Positions 1 through 9,907 of a DNA stretch of 58,947 nt are shown here, piece after piece (position 1 is the stretch's first letter; every line of letters starts with the position of its first letter). This DNA is from Symbiodinium natans (lineage: Eukaryota > Sar > Dinophyceae > Suessiales > Symbiodiniaceae). Location: NCBI GenBank assembly GCA_905221605.1, contig CAJNDS010002783.1, positions 220,001-278,947 on the forward strand, in the 5' to 3' direction. Both the position numbers and the translations under genes were made by a program. Under the pieces are notes generated by a model. It was given only the letters and a program-made list of their open reading frames with translations. It had not been told where the DNA came from and searched no databases.

Positions 1-99
1 TACATATACATGTACATATACATATACATATACATATGTGTATTGGCGATGTATGTTCTTTGACTTAAGTAGCTGTCCAGTTGCCAGACTTGGCTGCAG
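1..99. other. AT-microsatellite window edge
   Basis: The window opens with a TACATA-type microsatellite (about 1-40) and then a short unique stretch ending in an acceptor-like CTGCAG at 94-99. No gene is visible before this. Confidence 0.5.
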
Positions 100-175
100 G
101 TGGCCGGGCGTGGAATGCCCGCCGCGCCTAGGCCTGAGCTGCTTTCCTGGCATGCCTGGACAGCAAGGGATCACA
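100..175 (+). CDS. Candidate Pro/Gly/Met-rich exon(s)
   Basis: After CTGCAG the frame reads VAGRGMPAAP; a second frame from base 131 reads GLSCFPGMPGQQG, following another AG|G at 130-132. Both are PGM-rich and match the style of the exons at 2811, 6106 and 7209, so this is probably one or two microexons of the same low-complexity protein. Which frame is used cannot be decided by eye. Confidence 0.3.
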
Positions 176-182
176 AGGTATC

Positions 183-250
183 AACCCCAAACCCCAAACC
201 CCAAACCCTTAACCCTTAACCCTTAACCCTAAACCCTAAAGCCTAAACCC
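183..250. repeat. CCCTAAA/CCCTTAA interstitial telomere-like array
   Basis: Degenerate heptamers (CCCCAAA, CCCTTAA, CCCTAAA) follow the candidate exon. Confidence 0.85.
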
Positions 251-370
251 AGCCATCATCATCCCTCCTTCTCAGAGGCCTCTGAGCTCAGCTCCAGCTG
301 GCCTTGCGGGACCAGTCCGTGGCGTTGGCGGTCTTCTGCTCGGGAATTCACAGAAGAAGCTGTGAAGGGC

Positions 371-490
371 TAGGGTTTAGGGTTTAGGGTTTAGGGTTTA
401 GGGTTTAGGGTTTAGGGTTTAGGGTTTAGGGTTTAGGGTTTAGGATTTAGGATTTAGGGTTTAGGGTTTAGGGTTTAGGGTTTAGGGTTT
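371..490. repeat. TTTAGGG array
   Basis: About 17 heptamers in the G-rich orientation with two GGATTTA variants. The orientation is opposite to the array at 183, so this is not a chromosome end. Confidence 0.95.
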
Positions 491-569
491 GCCTCGGCCC
501 CCAAGCTTTACTGGGGGTTGTTGTGACTCTGCAGGGCTCCTACGAGCTACTTGGAAGTTATCACTGTAC

Positions 570-930
570 TTATAAGCCCCCGAAGTCTTCTAAGTAGGTA
601 TGGCTGGACTTAGAATTGGGGCCAAAAGTAGCCATGGACCTCCAGGTACTGTAGGCCAAGCCTAGGAATGCGACACTCTTAAGGCTTGAAACGGCCAAGC
701 ACAGATCAGTTGCGAGCCACTTTGAGTCAAGAACAAATGTTGCTATTGGGAGAGTCACTGGAGGTTTGGAGGCTTTCAGGAGGTCTCTCAACCCGAAAGG
801 GAATACCTGGCAGAGGCCTTTGACAGGTCAAGATGGGCGAACGCGCCCGTTGGATTGCTACGGTCACCCACATTTGCCCTCTGCCCAAGATAGGAAACTG
901 TAGCCCATAATCATAGTCTACTGGCTTTCA
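570..930. other. No recognisable gene
   Basis: Unique sequence between two arrays. A 73-codon minus-strand frame (570-791) shows no recognisable motif. Confidence 0.4.
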
Positions 931-934
931 AGGT

Positions 935-1064
935 AAACCCTAAACCCTAAACCCTAAACCCTAAACCCTAAACCCTAAACCCTAAACCCTAAACCCTAAA
1001 CCCTAAACCCTAAACCCTAAACCCTAAACCCTAAACCCTAAACCCTAAACCTAAACCCTAAACC
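935..1064. repeat. CCCTAAA array
   Basis: About 18 C-rich heptamers, nearly perfect, with one CCTAAA slip near the end. Confidence 0.95.
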
Positions 1065-1166
1065 GGCCTGAGCACAGAGGTCCTGCGGCGATCCAGATGC
1101 AGCCGAAAGCCGGAGCAGCTCTGCCCGCTCCTGGCGGAGCCCCGTGGGGAAGCCTGGGAAGGGAGA

Positions 1167-1236
1167 GTTTAGGGTTTTGGGTTTAGGGTTCAGGGTTTGG
1201 GGTTTAGGGTTTAGGGTTTAGGGTTTAGGGTTTAGG
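1167..1236. repeat. TTTAGGG array, degenerate start
   Basis: Starts with variants (TTTTGGG, TTCAGGG, TTTGGGG) and becomes regular. It faces the preceding C-rich array. Confidence 0.9.
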
Positions 1237-1503
1237 GGCCCCTTGTCTATGTGATTCCACGGCTTCTCTCCCACAAGCATCGGCTACCGGTGGACAGGGA
1301 TTCAGGCCAAAGGAGAGGGGGGTTGTTGCAAGCCGGCGCACTGCCTGCGCAAGTGATCCTCTGAGAGAAACCCCCCCCGCCCTGAAACCCGCCAAAAACT
1401 CCCTAAAGACTCAGAGCCCTACAGCTCCTAAAGCCCTAGAACCCCTTGAAAACCCTGGAACACCCCAAAACCTGCTACAACCCTCTAAACGCCCCTAGAA
1501 CCC

Positions 1504-1588
1504 CCTAAACCCTAAACCCTAAACCCTAAACCCTAAACCCTAAACCCTAAACCCTAAACCCTAAACCCTAAACCCTAAACCCTAAACC
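1504..1588. repeat. CCCTAAA array
   Basis: About 12 regular heptamers preceded by a decayed zone (1370-1500) of CCCTAAA-like words. Confidence 0.93.
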
Positions 1589-1694
1589 CGAACAAGGCCC
1601 GGAATGCCTCCTGGGTTCCCTGCCAGGCCGGAGCCCACGGAATGCTTCGGATTTCGGGTTTAAGTTTGTGATGTTCTCTTTTATACTAACAGTC

Positions 1695-1786
1695 TAGGGT
1701 TTAGGGTTTAGGGTTTAGGGTTTAGGGTTTAGGGTTTAGGGTTTAGGGTTAGGGTTTAGGGGTTAGGGTTTAGGGTTAAGGGTTTA
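1695..1786. repeat. TTTAGGG array
   Basis: G-rich heptamers with a few slips, ending directly at a MITE-like element at 1787. Confidence 0.93.
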
Positions 1787-1888
1787 GATGTTCCCCCGTC
1801 TACGAACAGTCCTTAATGGGGATTATAGTACCCCCTTACTACATTCCCTATCACGATTAAGGACTGTTAGTGTAAGGGGAAACATGCC
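1787..1888. mobile_element. MITE family B, copy 1 (GATGTTCCCCC ends)
   Basis: The left end has GATGTTCCCCC and ACAGTCCTTAAT; the right end has ATTAAGGACTGTTAGTGTAA and GGGGAAACAT, its inverted complement. The ends match those at 2043-2132 and 36317-36421. No ORF, so a non-autonomous inverted-repeat element. Confidence 0.65.
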
Positions 1889-2042
1889 AAGTTTAAGTTG
1901 TGATGTTCCACATGATATAAATCCCCTCCCCCCATGACTAAAACCCCCCTACCCCCTAACATTAAATCCCCCAGTATAGTATAGTCATATTGTAGTATAT
2001 GGGGGGGTATTTAATATTAGGGGGTGGGGGGGTAGCATTAGG

Positions 2043-2132
2043 GGGAGGGAGTATACTAACAGTCCTTAATAGGTTAAAGTACCCCCAATTTTAATCCCTA
2101 TTCAGGACTGTCAGTATAAGGAGGAACATCCC
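2043..2132. mobile_element. MITE family B, copy 2
   Basis: TATACTAACAGTCCTTAAT near the left end is answered by AGGACTGTCAGTATAAGGAG and GAACATCCC at the right. It lies 150 bp from copy 1, next to a G-rich tract. Confidence 0.6.
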
Positions 2133-2580
2133 AAGGTTTAAGGCTTGGGTTTCTTTAGGGTTCATGGGTTGCAGCTGTTTTGGGGTTGAGGGTCTAGGGT
2201 TTCGGTTGTTTTTGAGGGTTTCGGGCTTAGGGCCATTGGTTTTTCTGCTATACGAAGTTGTAAGACATTGTAGTCTGTTACAATCTGCTTTAGACTCGTT
2301 GATCTAGAACAGGCTGTAATAGAGTGTAGTACTCTACGATTGGTTCGTCATAGATGTTGGCTAGTGAGATGTTATACTTTGTAGTAATCTGCAGGAATGT
2401 ATTCTGATGTGTTGCTCCCTATAATATGATGATCTACATTGTATAACAGCTAAAACACATGTATTATATTCATGCATTATATCATAGTATAGATCATGTT
2501 GAGGCTATTGAAGTGGATGTGGGGTTCATGTGCTGCATTGTTCGTGTATGGCCTGGGCGCACCCCTTAACTTGAGCCCAG

Positions 2581-2635
2581 GCCACCTGGAATGCCGCCAG
2601 GGCCCTTGGATGCTCAACTGCTAGCTGCTGCCGCC
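2581..2635 (+). CDS. Candidate exon, PPGMPPG then helical PLDAQLLAAA
   Basis: Starts after GAGCCCAG. The frame gives PPGMPPG followed by PLDAQLLAAA. The second part resembles the first helix of PABC/MLLE domains of poly(A)-binding proteins, which also follow Pro/Gly/Met-rich linkers. The rest of an MLLE domain was not found downstream, so that reading is only a suggestion. The donor is not resolved. Confidence 0.4.
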
Positions 2636-2727
2636 ATCACCCCTGCCCATACTTGGGTGCATGGCATTTGTTCTGGGAAGCAGGTATCTCACTTCGTACG
2701 AAGGGTAGTGCTCAACCTTTTTGAGCC

Positions 2728-2806
2728 CTAAACCCTAAACCCTAAACCCTAAACCCTAAACCCTAAACCCTAAACCCTAAACCCTAAACCCTAAACCCTA
2801 AACCCT
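2728..2806. repeat. CCCTAAA array just upstream of an exon
   Basis: Eleven regular heptamers end four bases before the acceptor-like GTAG at 2807-2810. The array would form the pyrimidine-rich 3' end of an intron. Confidence 0.95.
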
Positions 2807-2810
2807 GTAG

Positions 2811-2893
2811 TTCTTGAGCTGAGGGGAATGGTCCCACCTGGAATGCCTGGGATGCCTCCGGGTATGCCTCCTCCCGGCATGCCAGGCGTGGCA
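2811..2893 (+). CDS. Pro/Gly/Met-rich exon
   Basis: Open from the acceptor through LELRGMVPPGMPGMPPGM and a further PPPGMPG. The PGM repeats are coherent in one frame only. Low-complexity PGM tails are known from U1-C, SmB, SF3B4 and PABP linkers, but no folded domain is visible here to choose among them. Probably the same gene as the exons at 3968, 5085, 6106, 6860, 7209, 7410, 9908 and 10280. Confidence 0.5.
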
Positions 2894-2949
2894 TGTAAAC
2901 CGAAATCCCACTGAACCTCACCAATCACACTGTATCATACTATATATAA

Positions 2950-3004
2950 TGCTCTATATATATATATATATATACATATATACATGTATATATATATATA
3001 TATA
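2950..3004. repeat. (TA)n microsatellite
   Basis: TATATA-rich tract that supplies the TA target for the inverted-repeat element beginning at 3005. Confidence 0.8.
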
Positions 3005-3901
3005 TACAGTAAAAACGCTGTTTAAGAAAACGGTTTTCCGGAGATAGGGTACCCTAAGTTTCTTAGATTCCATTACCCATGTACCCGGGGGGGTTTGAGC
3101 CTAGGGTAGGCTTGGTTTCTAAACTAATTTCTTAAGGGAGTACGCTATACCATTAGACCAAACCCATGTTCCAGGAATGGCGGTGGGAAGGGTTCCCGAA
3201 TGTGACTCCCGCGCGTTTTTGGGGTAGGGTCAGGCGGGGGAGTCACGTTTAGAGCTTTTCAGGGCTGAAAACCTCTAGACTCCCGCCCGTTTTTGGGGTA
3301 GGGTCAGGCCGCAGGCGCGGGGGAGTCACGTTTCAGGCCGCAGGCGCGGGGGAGTCACGTTTTAGAGCTTTTCAGGGCTGAGAACCTCTAGAATGTGACT
3401 CCCGCCCGTTTTTGGGGTAGGGTCAGGCCGCAGGCGCGGGGGAGTCACGTTTTAGAGCTTTTCAGGGCTGAAAACCTCTAGAATGTGACTCCCGCGCGTT
3501 TTTGGGGTAGGGTCAGGCCGCAGGCGCGGGGGAGTCACGTTTTAGAGCTTTTCAGGGCTGAAAACCTCTAGAATGTGACTCCCGCGCGTTTTTGGGGTAG
3601 GGTCAGGCCGCAGGCGCGGAGGAGTCACGTTTTAGAGCTTTTCAGGGCTGAAAAACCTCTAGAATGTGACTCCCGCGCGTTTTTGGGGTAGGGTCAGGCC
3701 GCAGGCGCGGGGGAGTCACGTTTTAGAGCTTTTCAGGGCTGAAAACCTCCAGGATTTTCTAGAAACTGACCCCAAAACACTAGGGTACCCTAAGTTTCTT
3801 AGCTAGAAGGCAACCGCACATCGACCAATATTCCCGGGTCTAGGGGCTCAGTTTCTTAAACAGTGGTTTCTTATACAGTGGCTTTACTGTATATATATAT
3901 A
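3005..3901. mobile_element. Tc1/mariner-superfamily-like non-autonomous element
   Basis: Ends are TACAGTAAA... and ...TTTACTGTA, flanked by TA-rich DNA, as expected for TA target duplications. Subterminal sequence CTGTTTAAGAAA recurs inverted at the right end. A 20-bp direct repeat GGTACCCTAAGTTTCTTAG lies near both ends (about 3048 and 3784). The interior is a 90-bp minisatellite and no transposase is visible, so it would need help in trans. Confidence 0.6.
3205..3757. repeat. 90-bp minisatellite inside the inverted-repeat element
   Basis: Unit starts GAATGTGACTCCCGCGCG and contains GGGGTAGGGTCAGG and GGGGGAGTCACG. Full starts fall at 3391, 3481, 3571 and 3662, giving a 90-91 bp period, with partial units before. 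GTGACTCCC and GGGAGTCAC make each unit partly self-complementary. Confidence 0.9.
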
Positions 3902-3964
3902 TATGTATATATATATATAGAGATGTGTATGTATGTATATATATATATGTATATATATATATAG
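3902..3964. repeat. (TA)n/(TATG)n microsatellite
   Basis: Alternating TA with TATGTATG interruptions immediately after the transposon-like element. Confidence 0.8.
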
Positions 3965-3967
3965 ATA

Positions 3968-4024
3968 GTGGCTCCCCTGGCAGGCATGGGTCGCGGTATG
4001 CCAGGCATGGGCCGGGGCGCGTGA
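3968..4024 (+). CDS. Gly/Met-rich exon
   Basis: Frame reads VAPLAGMGRGMPGMGRGA then TGA. The GRGMPGMGRG composition fits an RGG/PGM low-complexity tail. The TGA may be a true end or may be spliced out, since similar exons continue downstream. Confidence 0.45.
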   Translation: MAPLAGMGRGMPGMGRGA

Positions 4025-5084
4025 AGCTCCCACTCCAGCGGAAGCGTTGGCTGTCAATGAATGCGAGATGGATCTTAAGAGCATATCAGGCCCACCAGGA
4101 CTCGACTTGTGCCCATGCTGCTTCGGCTTGCTTAGTCCATGGCCGGACTGCCAAAACAATCTTGACAGAGGGGTGTTGTGTCGGAGCAGCAGAGCATACG
4201 GGAGAAGGAGAAGATACGAACGCGATGCGTCAAAATGCCGAATGTCCTTTTTGTACTACCAACTTGGGCATACTGGTGCCTACAGTGGTGCACTGCTCTA
4301 GTGCTTTGCAGTCTGTCGTGACTTGTGAGGGACCTCATGTCTTTAACAGGCAGAAGATCCAACTGTAGACTTGATAGATTAATCTGCGCAGCCCGCTCTC
4401 TGAATCCTTAGCCCTTTCGTGACGCATGGGCATCCCACATCATCTCATAGCTTCGACAGACAGTAGCGATTGTTCCCCACTCCGGTGCTTGAGAGCTTTC
4501 AGAGCCGCGTAGGCGTCTCTCTCATACTTGTTACGTTCAATGTAACGCGCGTTCGCTGAGAGACTCTACAGGCCATGAACGAACCTCCTAGTTGGGGTAG
4601 CCTTGTGAAGTGTCATCTAAGCCAGCTGGGCGCCCTCTGGTTCAAGGGTCCAAGGGGACGCCTCCTGCGGTTTCGGTGGGGTCAACTCAACACCAGCAGC
4701 CCCTGAGAGACGAGTGATCTATTAGAGCAGCTAGCCATGAAACAAGATTGCGACCATCAGACAACAACCCCCTGACAGCCCCCAGCTCATTCAGCATGAT
4801 TTCTGTCAACAAACCCGAGAAACAAACCTGCAGCAACTTGGGTCCTGTTCAGCTCACCAACACACAGCACCAACGAGGTCCAGTTCTCGTGCCGCGGGGG
4901 TAGTGCCCACGTAGTATCGATCAGCATGGATTTGAGGCGCGGCAGAGAAAGAACTCCCCGGGTTTTCATTTCGTGTCCCAGTGGTCCTAGCGCAGCCCAA
5001 ACCTGAGCTCCAACCCTGAACCTTGGAATCTGCTCCCAAGCGGCGTCATTCCCATAAAGACTCTGCGACGCGCCTGCTTGCCAG
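4025..5084. other. No gene I can support
   Basis: Two overlapping plus-strand frames and several minus-strand frames under 150 codons are present, none with a recognisable motif. Unique sequence of ordinary composition. Confidence 0.4.
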
Positions 5085-5140
5085 GCCACCGCCTCCGCCC
5101 ATGGGTATGAACTTAGTCATGCCGGCACCGCCTTTGAGCA
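5085..5140 (+). CDS. Pro/Met-rich exon
   Basis: After TTGCCAG the frame gives PPPPPMGMNLVMPAPPLS. Same composition as neighbouring exons. Donor not resolved. Confidence 0.4.
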
Positions 5141-5436
5141 CTGTTTTTTTGGTCTTTTTCTTGGCATGCTTCGTGGCGCAAGTGCAGTTTAAGGAGGGCA
5201 TCCATGGAATCTCTCGAAAAGGACGTTGCTTCTGTGGTTCTTTAGTTCAACTTTGAGCATTCTTTCCTCATCCAGTCCTCAACACCCCTCCTGGTCTGCC
5301 ACGCCACTCCACACGTATACTAGCTTCGCTGCCAGGCCCAGCAAGCGCAGACGCTACAGAGCCCAAAGTTCGTGCCTGTACCGAAGCTGCCACTTGGCTT
5401 TGAGAACGTCTGGCTCCAGCACAGTTACACAACATA

Positions 5437-5505
5437 GAGTGGGATGTTCCCCCTCAGACAAACAGTCCGGACTGCTAATATAGGGACAAGCATCTTAACA
5501 GTTAC
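5437..5505. mobile_element. MITE family B, decayed copy
   Basis: GGGATGTTCCCCCT and AACAGTCC match family B. The element is framed by a repeat of AGTTACACAACATA at about 5423 and 5499, which may be a target duplication or local duplication. Confidence 0.4.
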
Positions 5506-5539
5506 ACAACATATGGGGTTACAACACAAAGGCGCAGGT

Positions 5540-5608
5540 GGGTTTAGGGTTTAGGGTTTAGGGTTTAGGGTTTAGGGTTTAGGGTTTAGGGTTTAGGGTT
5601 TAGGGTTT
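5540..5608. repeat. TTTAGGG array
   Basis: About ten regular heptamers. The 80 bases that follow contain an AAAATATGTAAA and TTTACATACTTT inverted pair before the next array. Confidence 0.93.
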
Positions 5609-5690
5609 ACCTCAACCCCCAAAATATGTAAAATAATGGCCCTTCTAAGGGTTTTGGGCTGTTTTTTACATACTTTGGGGGTCCAGGTAG

Positions 5691-5796
5691 GGTTTAGGGT
5701 TTAGGGTTTAGGGTTTAGGGCTTAGGGTTTAGGGTTTAGGGTTTAGGGTTTAGGGTTTAGGGTTTAGGGTTAGGGTTTAGGGTTTAGGGTTTAGGG
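5691..5796. repeat. TTTAGGG array running into G-rich tract
   Basis: About 15 heptamers followed by a GGGGAGGGGGCGGCGGGGG tract, a strong quadruplex candidate. Confidence 0.93.
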
Positions 5797-5971
5797 TGGG
5801 GAGGGGGCGGCGGGGGTGGGGGGGTGGGGAGGGCTGGATCGGGAGAACACTTTCGTCAACCAATGCCGCACTGCCCAATCTGGCTGACAGGCCTCTCAAC
5901 ATGGGCGGCACGGCACTCGGAGACCTGGACCGGTTTCTCAAGGAAGTTCCCGATTCTACTTGGAGGTTTCC

Positions 5972-6063
5972 GCAAGTGAGGGTGCCTTATTTGGGCCCTT
6001 CTCATGAGGGATCCGACTGATTTGGGTTCCATAATGGGGTCCCTTATTCTCGTAAACTCCCAC
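5972..6063. mobile_element. Small inverted-repeat element, family D
   Basis: Starts CAAGTGAGGGTGCC and ends CTTATTCTCGTAAACTCCCA followed by CTTAAG. The right-end word is shared with 8443-8548 and with the intron at 51676-51792, which supports a dispersed introner-like family. Confidence 0.5.
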
Positions 6064-6105
6064 TTAAGAGGCCGTTAGGCTGAGATTCGAGTTTGCTGAG
6101 CTCAG

Positions 6106-6167
6106 GTGCGCCGCCAATGGGAGGCATGGGCCAGCCGTGGCAGGGAGGCATGCAAGGCGGGGCGGGC
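6106..6167 (+). CDS. Gly/Met/Gln-rich exon
   Basis: Acceptor CTCAG at 6101-6105; frame gives APPMGGMGQPWQGGMQGGAG; then GTTCATTGG follows as a GT donor at 6168. The intron that follows carries inverted GGGGACCCC/GAGGACCCC words typical of the small elements in this window. Confidence 0.5.
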
Positions 6168-6503
6168 GTTCATTGGCGCTCATGGGGGTTTTCGAACATA
6201 GGGGACCCCTAAAACCCAAAATAGTAGGGCTTCCCTTATCATGAGGACCCCAAGAAAGGTACCCCCCAATTTCGGAAAGCACCTCATGGGATTTCCTTCT
6301 GCCTCGGCCTGTCTCTTCGAGCATGCAGCGCAAGCTTCAGTTGATCTTTTTTTTTACCAACCCTGAGAATTGAATATGGCAACCGTATCCATCCCACCCT
6401 GAATCCCCGCATGCGGAAAAGAATCTCCTCATGTCGAGGGTTGTTTTGCGCAGCGGATCTGGCACCTCCCAACGTCCTGAACAACAGCTCGAGTGCAGCA
6501 GTT

Positions 6504-6645
6504 TAGGGTTTAGGGTTTTTTAGGGTTTATAGGGTTTATAGGGTTTATAGGTTTATAGGGTTTATAGGGTTTATAGGGTTTATAGGGTCTGTAGGGTTTA
6601 TAGGGTTTATAGGGTTCATAGGGTTTATAGGGTTTAGGATGGTTT
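6504..6645. repeat. Variant array (TTTATAGGG)n
   Basis: A 9-bp variant of the heptamer, GGGTTTATA, repeated about 12 times after a few standard units, with CTGTA and TTCATA variants. Local expansion of one mutated unit. Confidence 0.9.
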
Positions 6646-6768
6646 AGGGACAAGGGGGGGGGTGGCTAGCTCCACGCAGTCGTTGTTTTCGGGACTTCTC
6701 CTGGCTCCGCATGCAATGGTCACATTGACTGCAATGTCCATGAAGGTTGAGCCCTTGGCCTTATCAAG

Positions 6769-6815
6769 TTTAGGGTTTAGGGTTTCGGGTTTAGGGTTTA
6801 GGGTTTAGGGTTTGA
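6769..6815. repeat. TTTAGGG short array
   Basis: Six to seven heptamers, one TTTCGGG. Confidence 0.85.
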
Positions 6816-6859
6816 AAACTGCTTTGGGTTTTAGGGGTGTGGGTCTACATACCCTCCAG

Positions 6860-6986
6860 GCGGACTCGGCGGCATGCAAACGCAGCCAATGCGCAGCGCC
6901 CAGCTGCTTCGTGACGGTGGCAGCACAAGATCTTACTCAACGAATGGGCCCGGAGGTTCTACAAGGAAAGCACGCAGGGCACACAT
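6860..6986 (+). CDS. Gly/Met/Ser-rich exon
   Basis: Acceptor CCTCCAG at 6853-6859; frame gives GLGGMQTQPMRSAQLL, then SYSTNGPGGSTRKARRAHM. An inverted-repeat element starts exactly where the frame ends (GT at 6987), so that element is probably the intron. Confidence 0.5.
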
Positions 6987-7092
6987 GTGGGTGGTTGTCA
7001 AAGTGAGGGTCCCTTTTGGGACCCCTATTATAATTCGGCACCGAATATTTAGGGTACCCCAAAAGGGATCATAATTTTGACAACCACCCATG
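6985..7092. mobile_element. Small inverted-repeat element (GGGTGGTTGTCAAA ends)
   Basis: Left GTGGGTGGTTGTCAAA pairs with right TTTTGACAACCACCCATG. About 105 bp with inner GGTCCCTTTTGGGACC and CCCCAAAAGGGATC hairpins. No ORF. Confidence 0.7.
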
Positions 7093-7208
7093 TATGATGT
7101 CTTCTGTGGGTGTAAGGCCGGACAAGTTTCGGGGTTCCGATGAGCATACTGTAGGTTCCTCCCGGGTTCCCGTTCTTGCTCCAAAGCCCGAAGCCTTAAA
7201 GACGTCAG

Positions 7209-7266
7209 GTCCAACGGCATGCAGCCCAACATGGGAATGAAAGGCCCGCTTCGGGATGCGCTGCAG
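7209..7266 (+). CDS. Asn/Met/Gly-rich exon
   Basis: Acceptor ACGTCAG at 7202-7208; frame gives SNGMQPNMGMKGPLRDALQ. Matches the NGM/PNM style of the exon at 7410. Confidence 0.5.
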
Positions 7267-7409
7267 ACCGGTGCCTGTGCAGGGTTTACGGTTTGAGGGT
7301 TTAGGGTGAAGCCAACCTTCGGGAATTCCAGTCCCGTAAATGTCTTTGACCATCTCCGTGAAGCTCCGAACACGAAATCCCCAGACTTGCCTGAGATTCT
7401 TCGAGAGAG

Positions 7410-7457
7410 GTGGCATGCGGCCGAACTGGGGCGGCATGCCGCCGCTGAATGGCAAAG
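7410..7457 (+). CDS. Gly/Met/Pro-rich exon
   Basis: After GAGAG the frame gives GMRPNWGGMPPLNGK, ending near AAAG|AG. Same protein as the preceding candidates by composition. Confidence 0.5.
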
Positions 7458-7499
7458 AGACTTTCACAGGTCTACAGTCTACCTTAAACGCCTAGTGAG

Positions 7500-8015
7500 C
7501 CAAAATACGAGGCCACTGTACTCCCAAAAGTCCAAACTGTAGCCCACAATTATAGTCTACTGGCTTTGAAGGTACACGTATTCCAGGAAGAATATGTCCT
7601 GGACCTTGCTTTCAGGTCTTGGGCATTTGAAATCTCACCAGCATGGCGCTGCGACTCTTCTGTATAATGTTCTTACGTGGACACGGCGACGGCTGTAATG
7701 CAACATCTGCACTCTCTTGCCTATTCGCAGACACCCTGACGTTTGTAATACAGCCCGACACAACTCACTCACAGTAAACTCCACAAAGTTGGAACGTGGT
7801 TTAAGTTAAGAATGATTCGATCTCGGAGTCCCGAAAGCCATAGACCTTCTGGAGTATGGGGATAAGGATGTTCCAACTTTTGGGAGTGAACCGTATGTCC
7901 TTACTTTCCTTGGCACCACCCAGGCAGCAACAGTTTGGGCCAAACGTGCAGCAGAACTTTTCTCAGTCAAGGCCTTGGCATGCGAAATCGCTTGGAAGCT
8001 GCTGCAAGCCCTGGA
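7500..8015. other. No gene I can support
   Basis: Unique sequence without coherent frames or repeats. Confidence 0.4.
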
Positions 8016-8082
8016 AACCCTAAGCCCTAAGCCCTAAACCCTAAACCCTAAACCCTAAACCCTAATTAAACCCTAAACCCTA
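8016..8082. repeat. CCCTAAA array
   Basis: Nine units with one CCCTAATTAAA interruption; a short unique spacer separates it from the candidate exon at 8093. Confidence 0.9.
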
Positions 8083-8092
8083 TCATTGCACC

Positions 8093-8189
8093 GAGGCCAC
8101 AGCTGTTCGCAAAGCCGCCGCAGCAGTTCCTCGCCTGCACTTTGACGCGACCGTGCCGCGACATGTCTCCCGCAAGACGGAAGACATTT
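8093..8189 (+). CDS. Candidate exon, Ala/Arg-rich helical
   Basis: Open frame EATAVRKAAAAVPRLHFD continuing to RKTEDIL. It then meets GTAGGTTTAGGG, which supplies a GT donor at the start of the next array. Function not recognised. Confidence 0.4.
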
Positions 8190-8191
8190 TG

Positions 8192-8245
8192 TAGGTTTAG
8201 GGTTTAGGGTTTAGGGTTTAGGGTTTAGGGTTTAGGGTTTAGGGT
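8192..8245. repeat. TTTAGGG array
   Basis: Seven to eight units directly downstream of the candidate exon donor. Confidence 0.92.
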
Positions 8246-8442
8246 TCACGGAGGGACCCTTATATGGCACCTTAGGGGTTCTTTAGGGGCTACTCAGGTA
8301 TGAAGGGGCTATATGTAAGGTATCCTTGTATCCCTTACATAAAGGGTCAAGCTTCGCGTGTGCAGGGTGCCCCCGAAAAGCCGCAAGATAAGCGACGCAG
8401 CACGCCGAAAGCTAAGAGCCCTCTCACCGCGGGACTTGTGGT

Positions 8443-8548
8443 GAGCTTCTTAAGTGGGGGTACCTTATTGGGGTCCTTATGATAAGGGGATCCTAGTATT
8501 TGGGGGTTTATATTCGGGGTCCCTTATTCTCGTAAACCCCCAAATGAG
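8443..8548. mobile_element. Small inverted-repeat element, family D
   Basis: Begins AAGTGGGGGTACCTTATT and ends CCCTTATTCTCGTAAACCCC plus CAAATGA. Shares TTATTCTCGTAAAC with the copy at 5972 and closely with the intron at 51676. Confidence 0.55.
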
Positions 8549-9149
8549 ACTTAGTCCAAGGACGATTGGCACCAGAGGCCCCACTGCTGCTGGGGGTTCG
8601 CCTGGTGGACTGCAGCGGCAGAGCCACAGCTGAACATGGGTCGTATGAGCATTGTAGTAGTATGTATGCCTATATTCATCATACACTTATGTATTCAGAA
8701 ACTATATTCATAACGTATAGAGAAAATGTAATGTATGCTCAGGCTTGGAAGAAGGCCCAAGACGTCAGGGACCTGCAGTTGGGTGTATGAAACGATGTAT
8801 GGAAAATTGGCTTCAGATTAGATTTTGGGACTTAGGGTTTAGGGTTTAGGGTTAGGAGCCCTGAGAGTTACAGAGTCTTTCCAGAAGACTTAGTCGAAAG
8901 CCCACGAAGCCTGCAGTGCGTGACGTCCTCCCCTAGCACCCACTTCCTTGATCGAAGGAACAGCTATGGAAACCACGGTGGACAAGGCACCAGAATCCGC
9001 GTAGCCAGCGCTGTCAGCTCCACGCCGGCTTTCAAAACCCTAAACCCTTAACCCTAAACCCTTTAAGGGCTCTCAGGGGGAGACTTCAGCATAGCCCCCC
9101 CTCCCCGCCAAGCCAACACTACCCTTCCCTCAGCCAAGGCTCCCCACAA

Positions 9150-9530
9150 AAGGACAACAAGGTCTTTGGTCGACATTTAGAGCTACATAGTTCGCGCAAG
9201 TATAACAATACCAAGTAGTTCCATTCATACAACTATTCCATTCTAGCCATTGAATCATCATAGTATTTAGACTGGGTATAATGATTATCATGTTTATAAG
9301 ATGCATAATATTTGATGCATAATGCTTGAGAAAAAGAAGACAATGCATATTTGTTACAAGTATTGTAACAAACAAATGTACAAACAACAAACTTCGAATA
9401 TCCAGTAGGAATTACATAGTTCAGTATGAGCTAAAGAGTTCTAATAGCTACAATCATTTCGATGCCTATAATGGCTATAGCAGCTATATCTGTTGTAGCC
9501 CATGGCCTCATCGTAAAGGATGCGCATGAG
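9150..9530. other. AT-rich stretch, no gene
   Basis: A 380-base AT-rich island. Short frames on both strands (for example 9130-9390 minus) have no motif. Confidence 0.4.
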
Positions 9531-9846
9531 GACTCCACACGCGAGCCACCGGTCCGTGACATGCCGGCCAAGGAGTTTTACCGGTGTGCGAGACTCAAAA
9601 CCCTGTAAGCCCTAACCCCTAAACTGCTTGGACTCAGCGCGCACAGTCATGAAAGACTTCTGCAAGCCTTGGCTGTGCAGGTATCAATCCACAGGCCTGG
9701 TGGGATCTTCCCGAAAAGACACCCCAGCTTCATTTGCACAGTCACGAAAAGTTCTGAATAGCTGTAAGAGCACGATGCTGAACGCTTCTGCCCAATCTTG
9801 ACATGACCCGTGACTGGAATGCGGGGTAGATGTTTCACATATCCGC

Positions 9847-9879
9847 AAACCCTAAACCCTAAACCCTAAACCCTAAACC
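9847..9879. repeat. CCCTAAA short array
   Basis: Five units about 30 bases upstream of a Pro-rich exon. Confidence 0.85.
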
Positions 9880-9907
9880 ATGTAAGGACTTGGGAGTTCA
9901 CCGGAAG

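Noticed and set aside
183-1064. Chromosome end / true telomere
   Set aside because: Arrays occur in both orientations, are short, and are scattered across the whole window with unique sequence between them, so they are interstitial.
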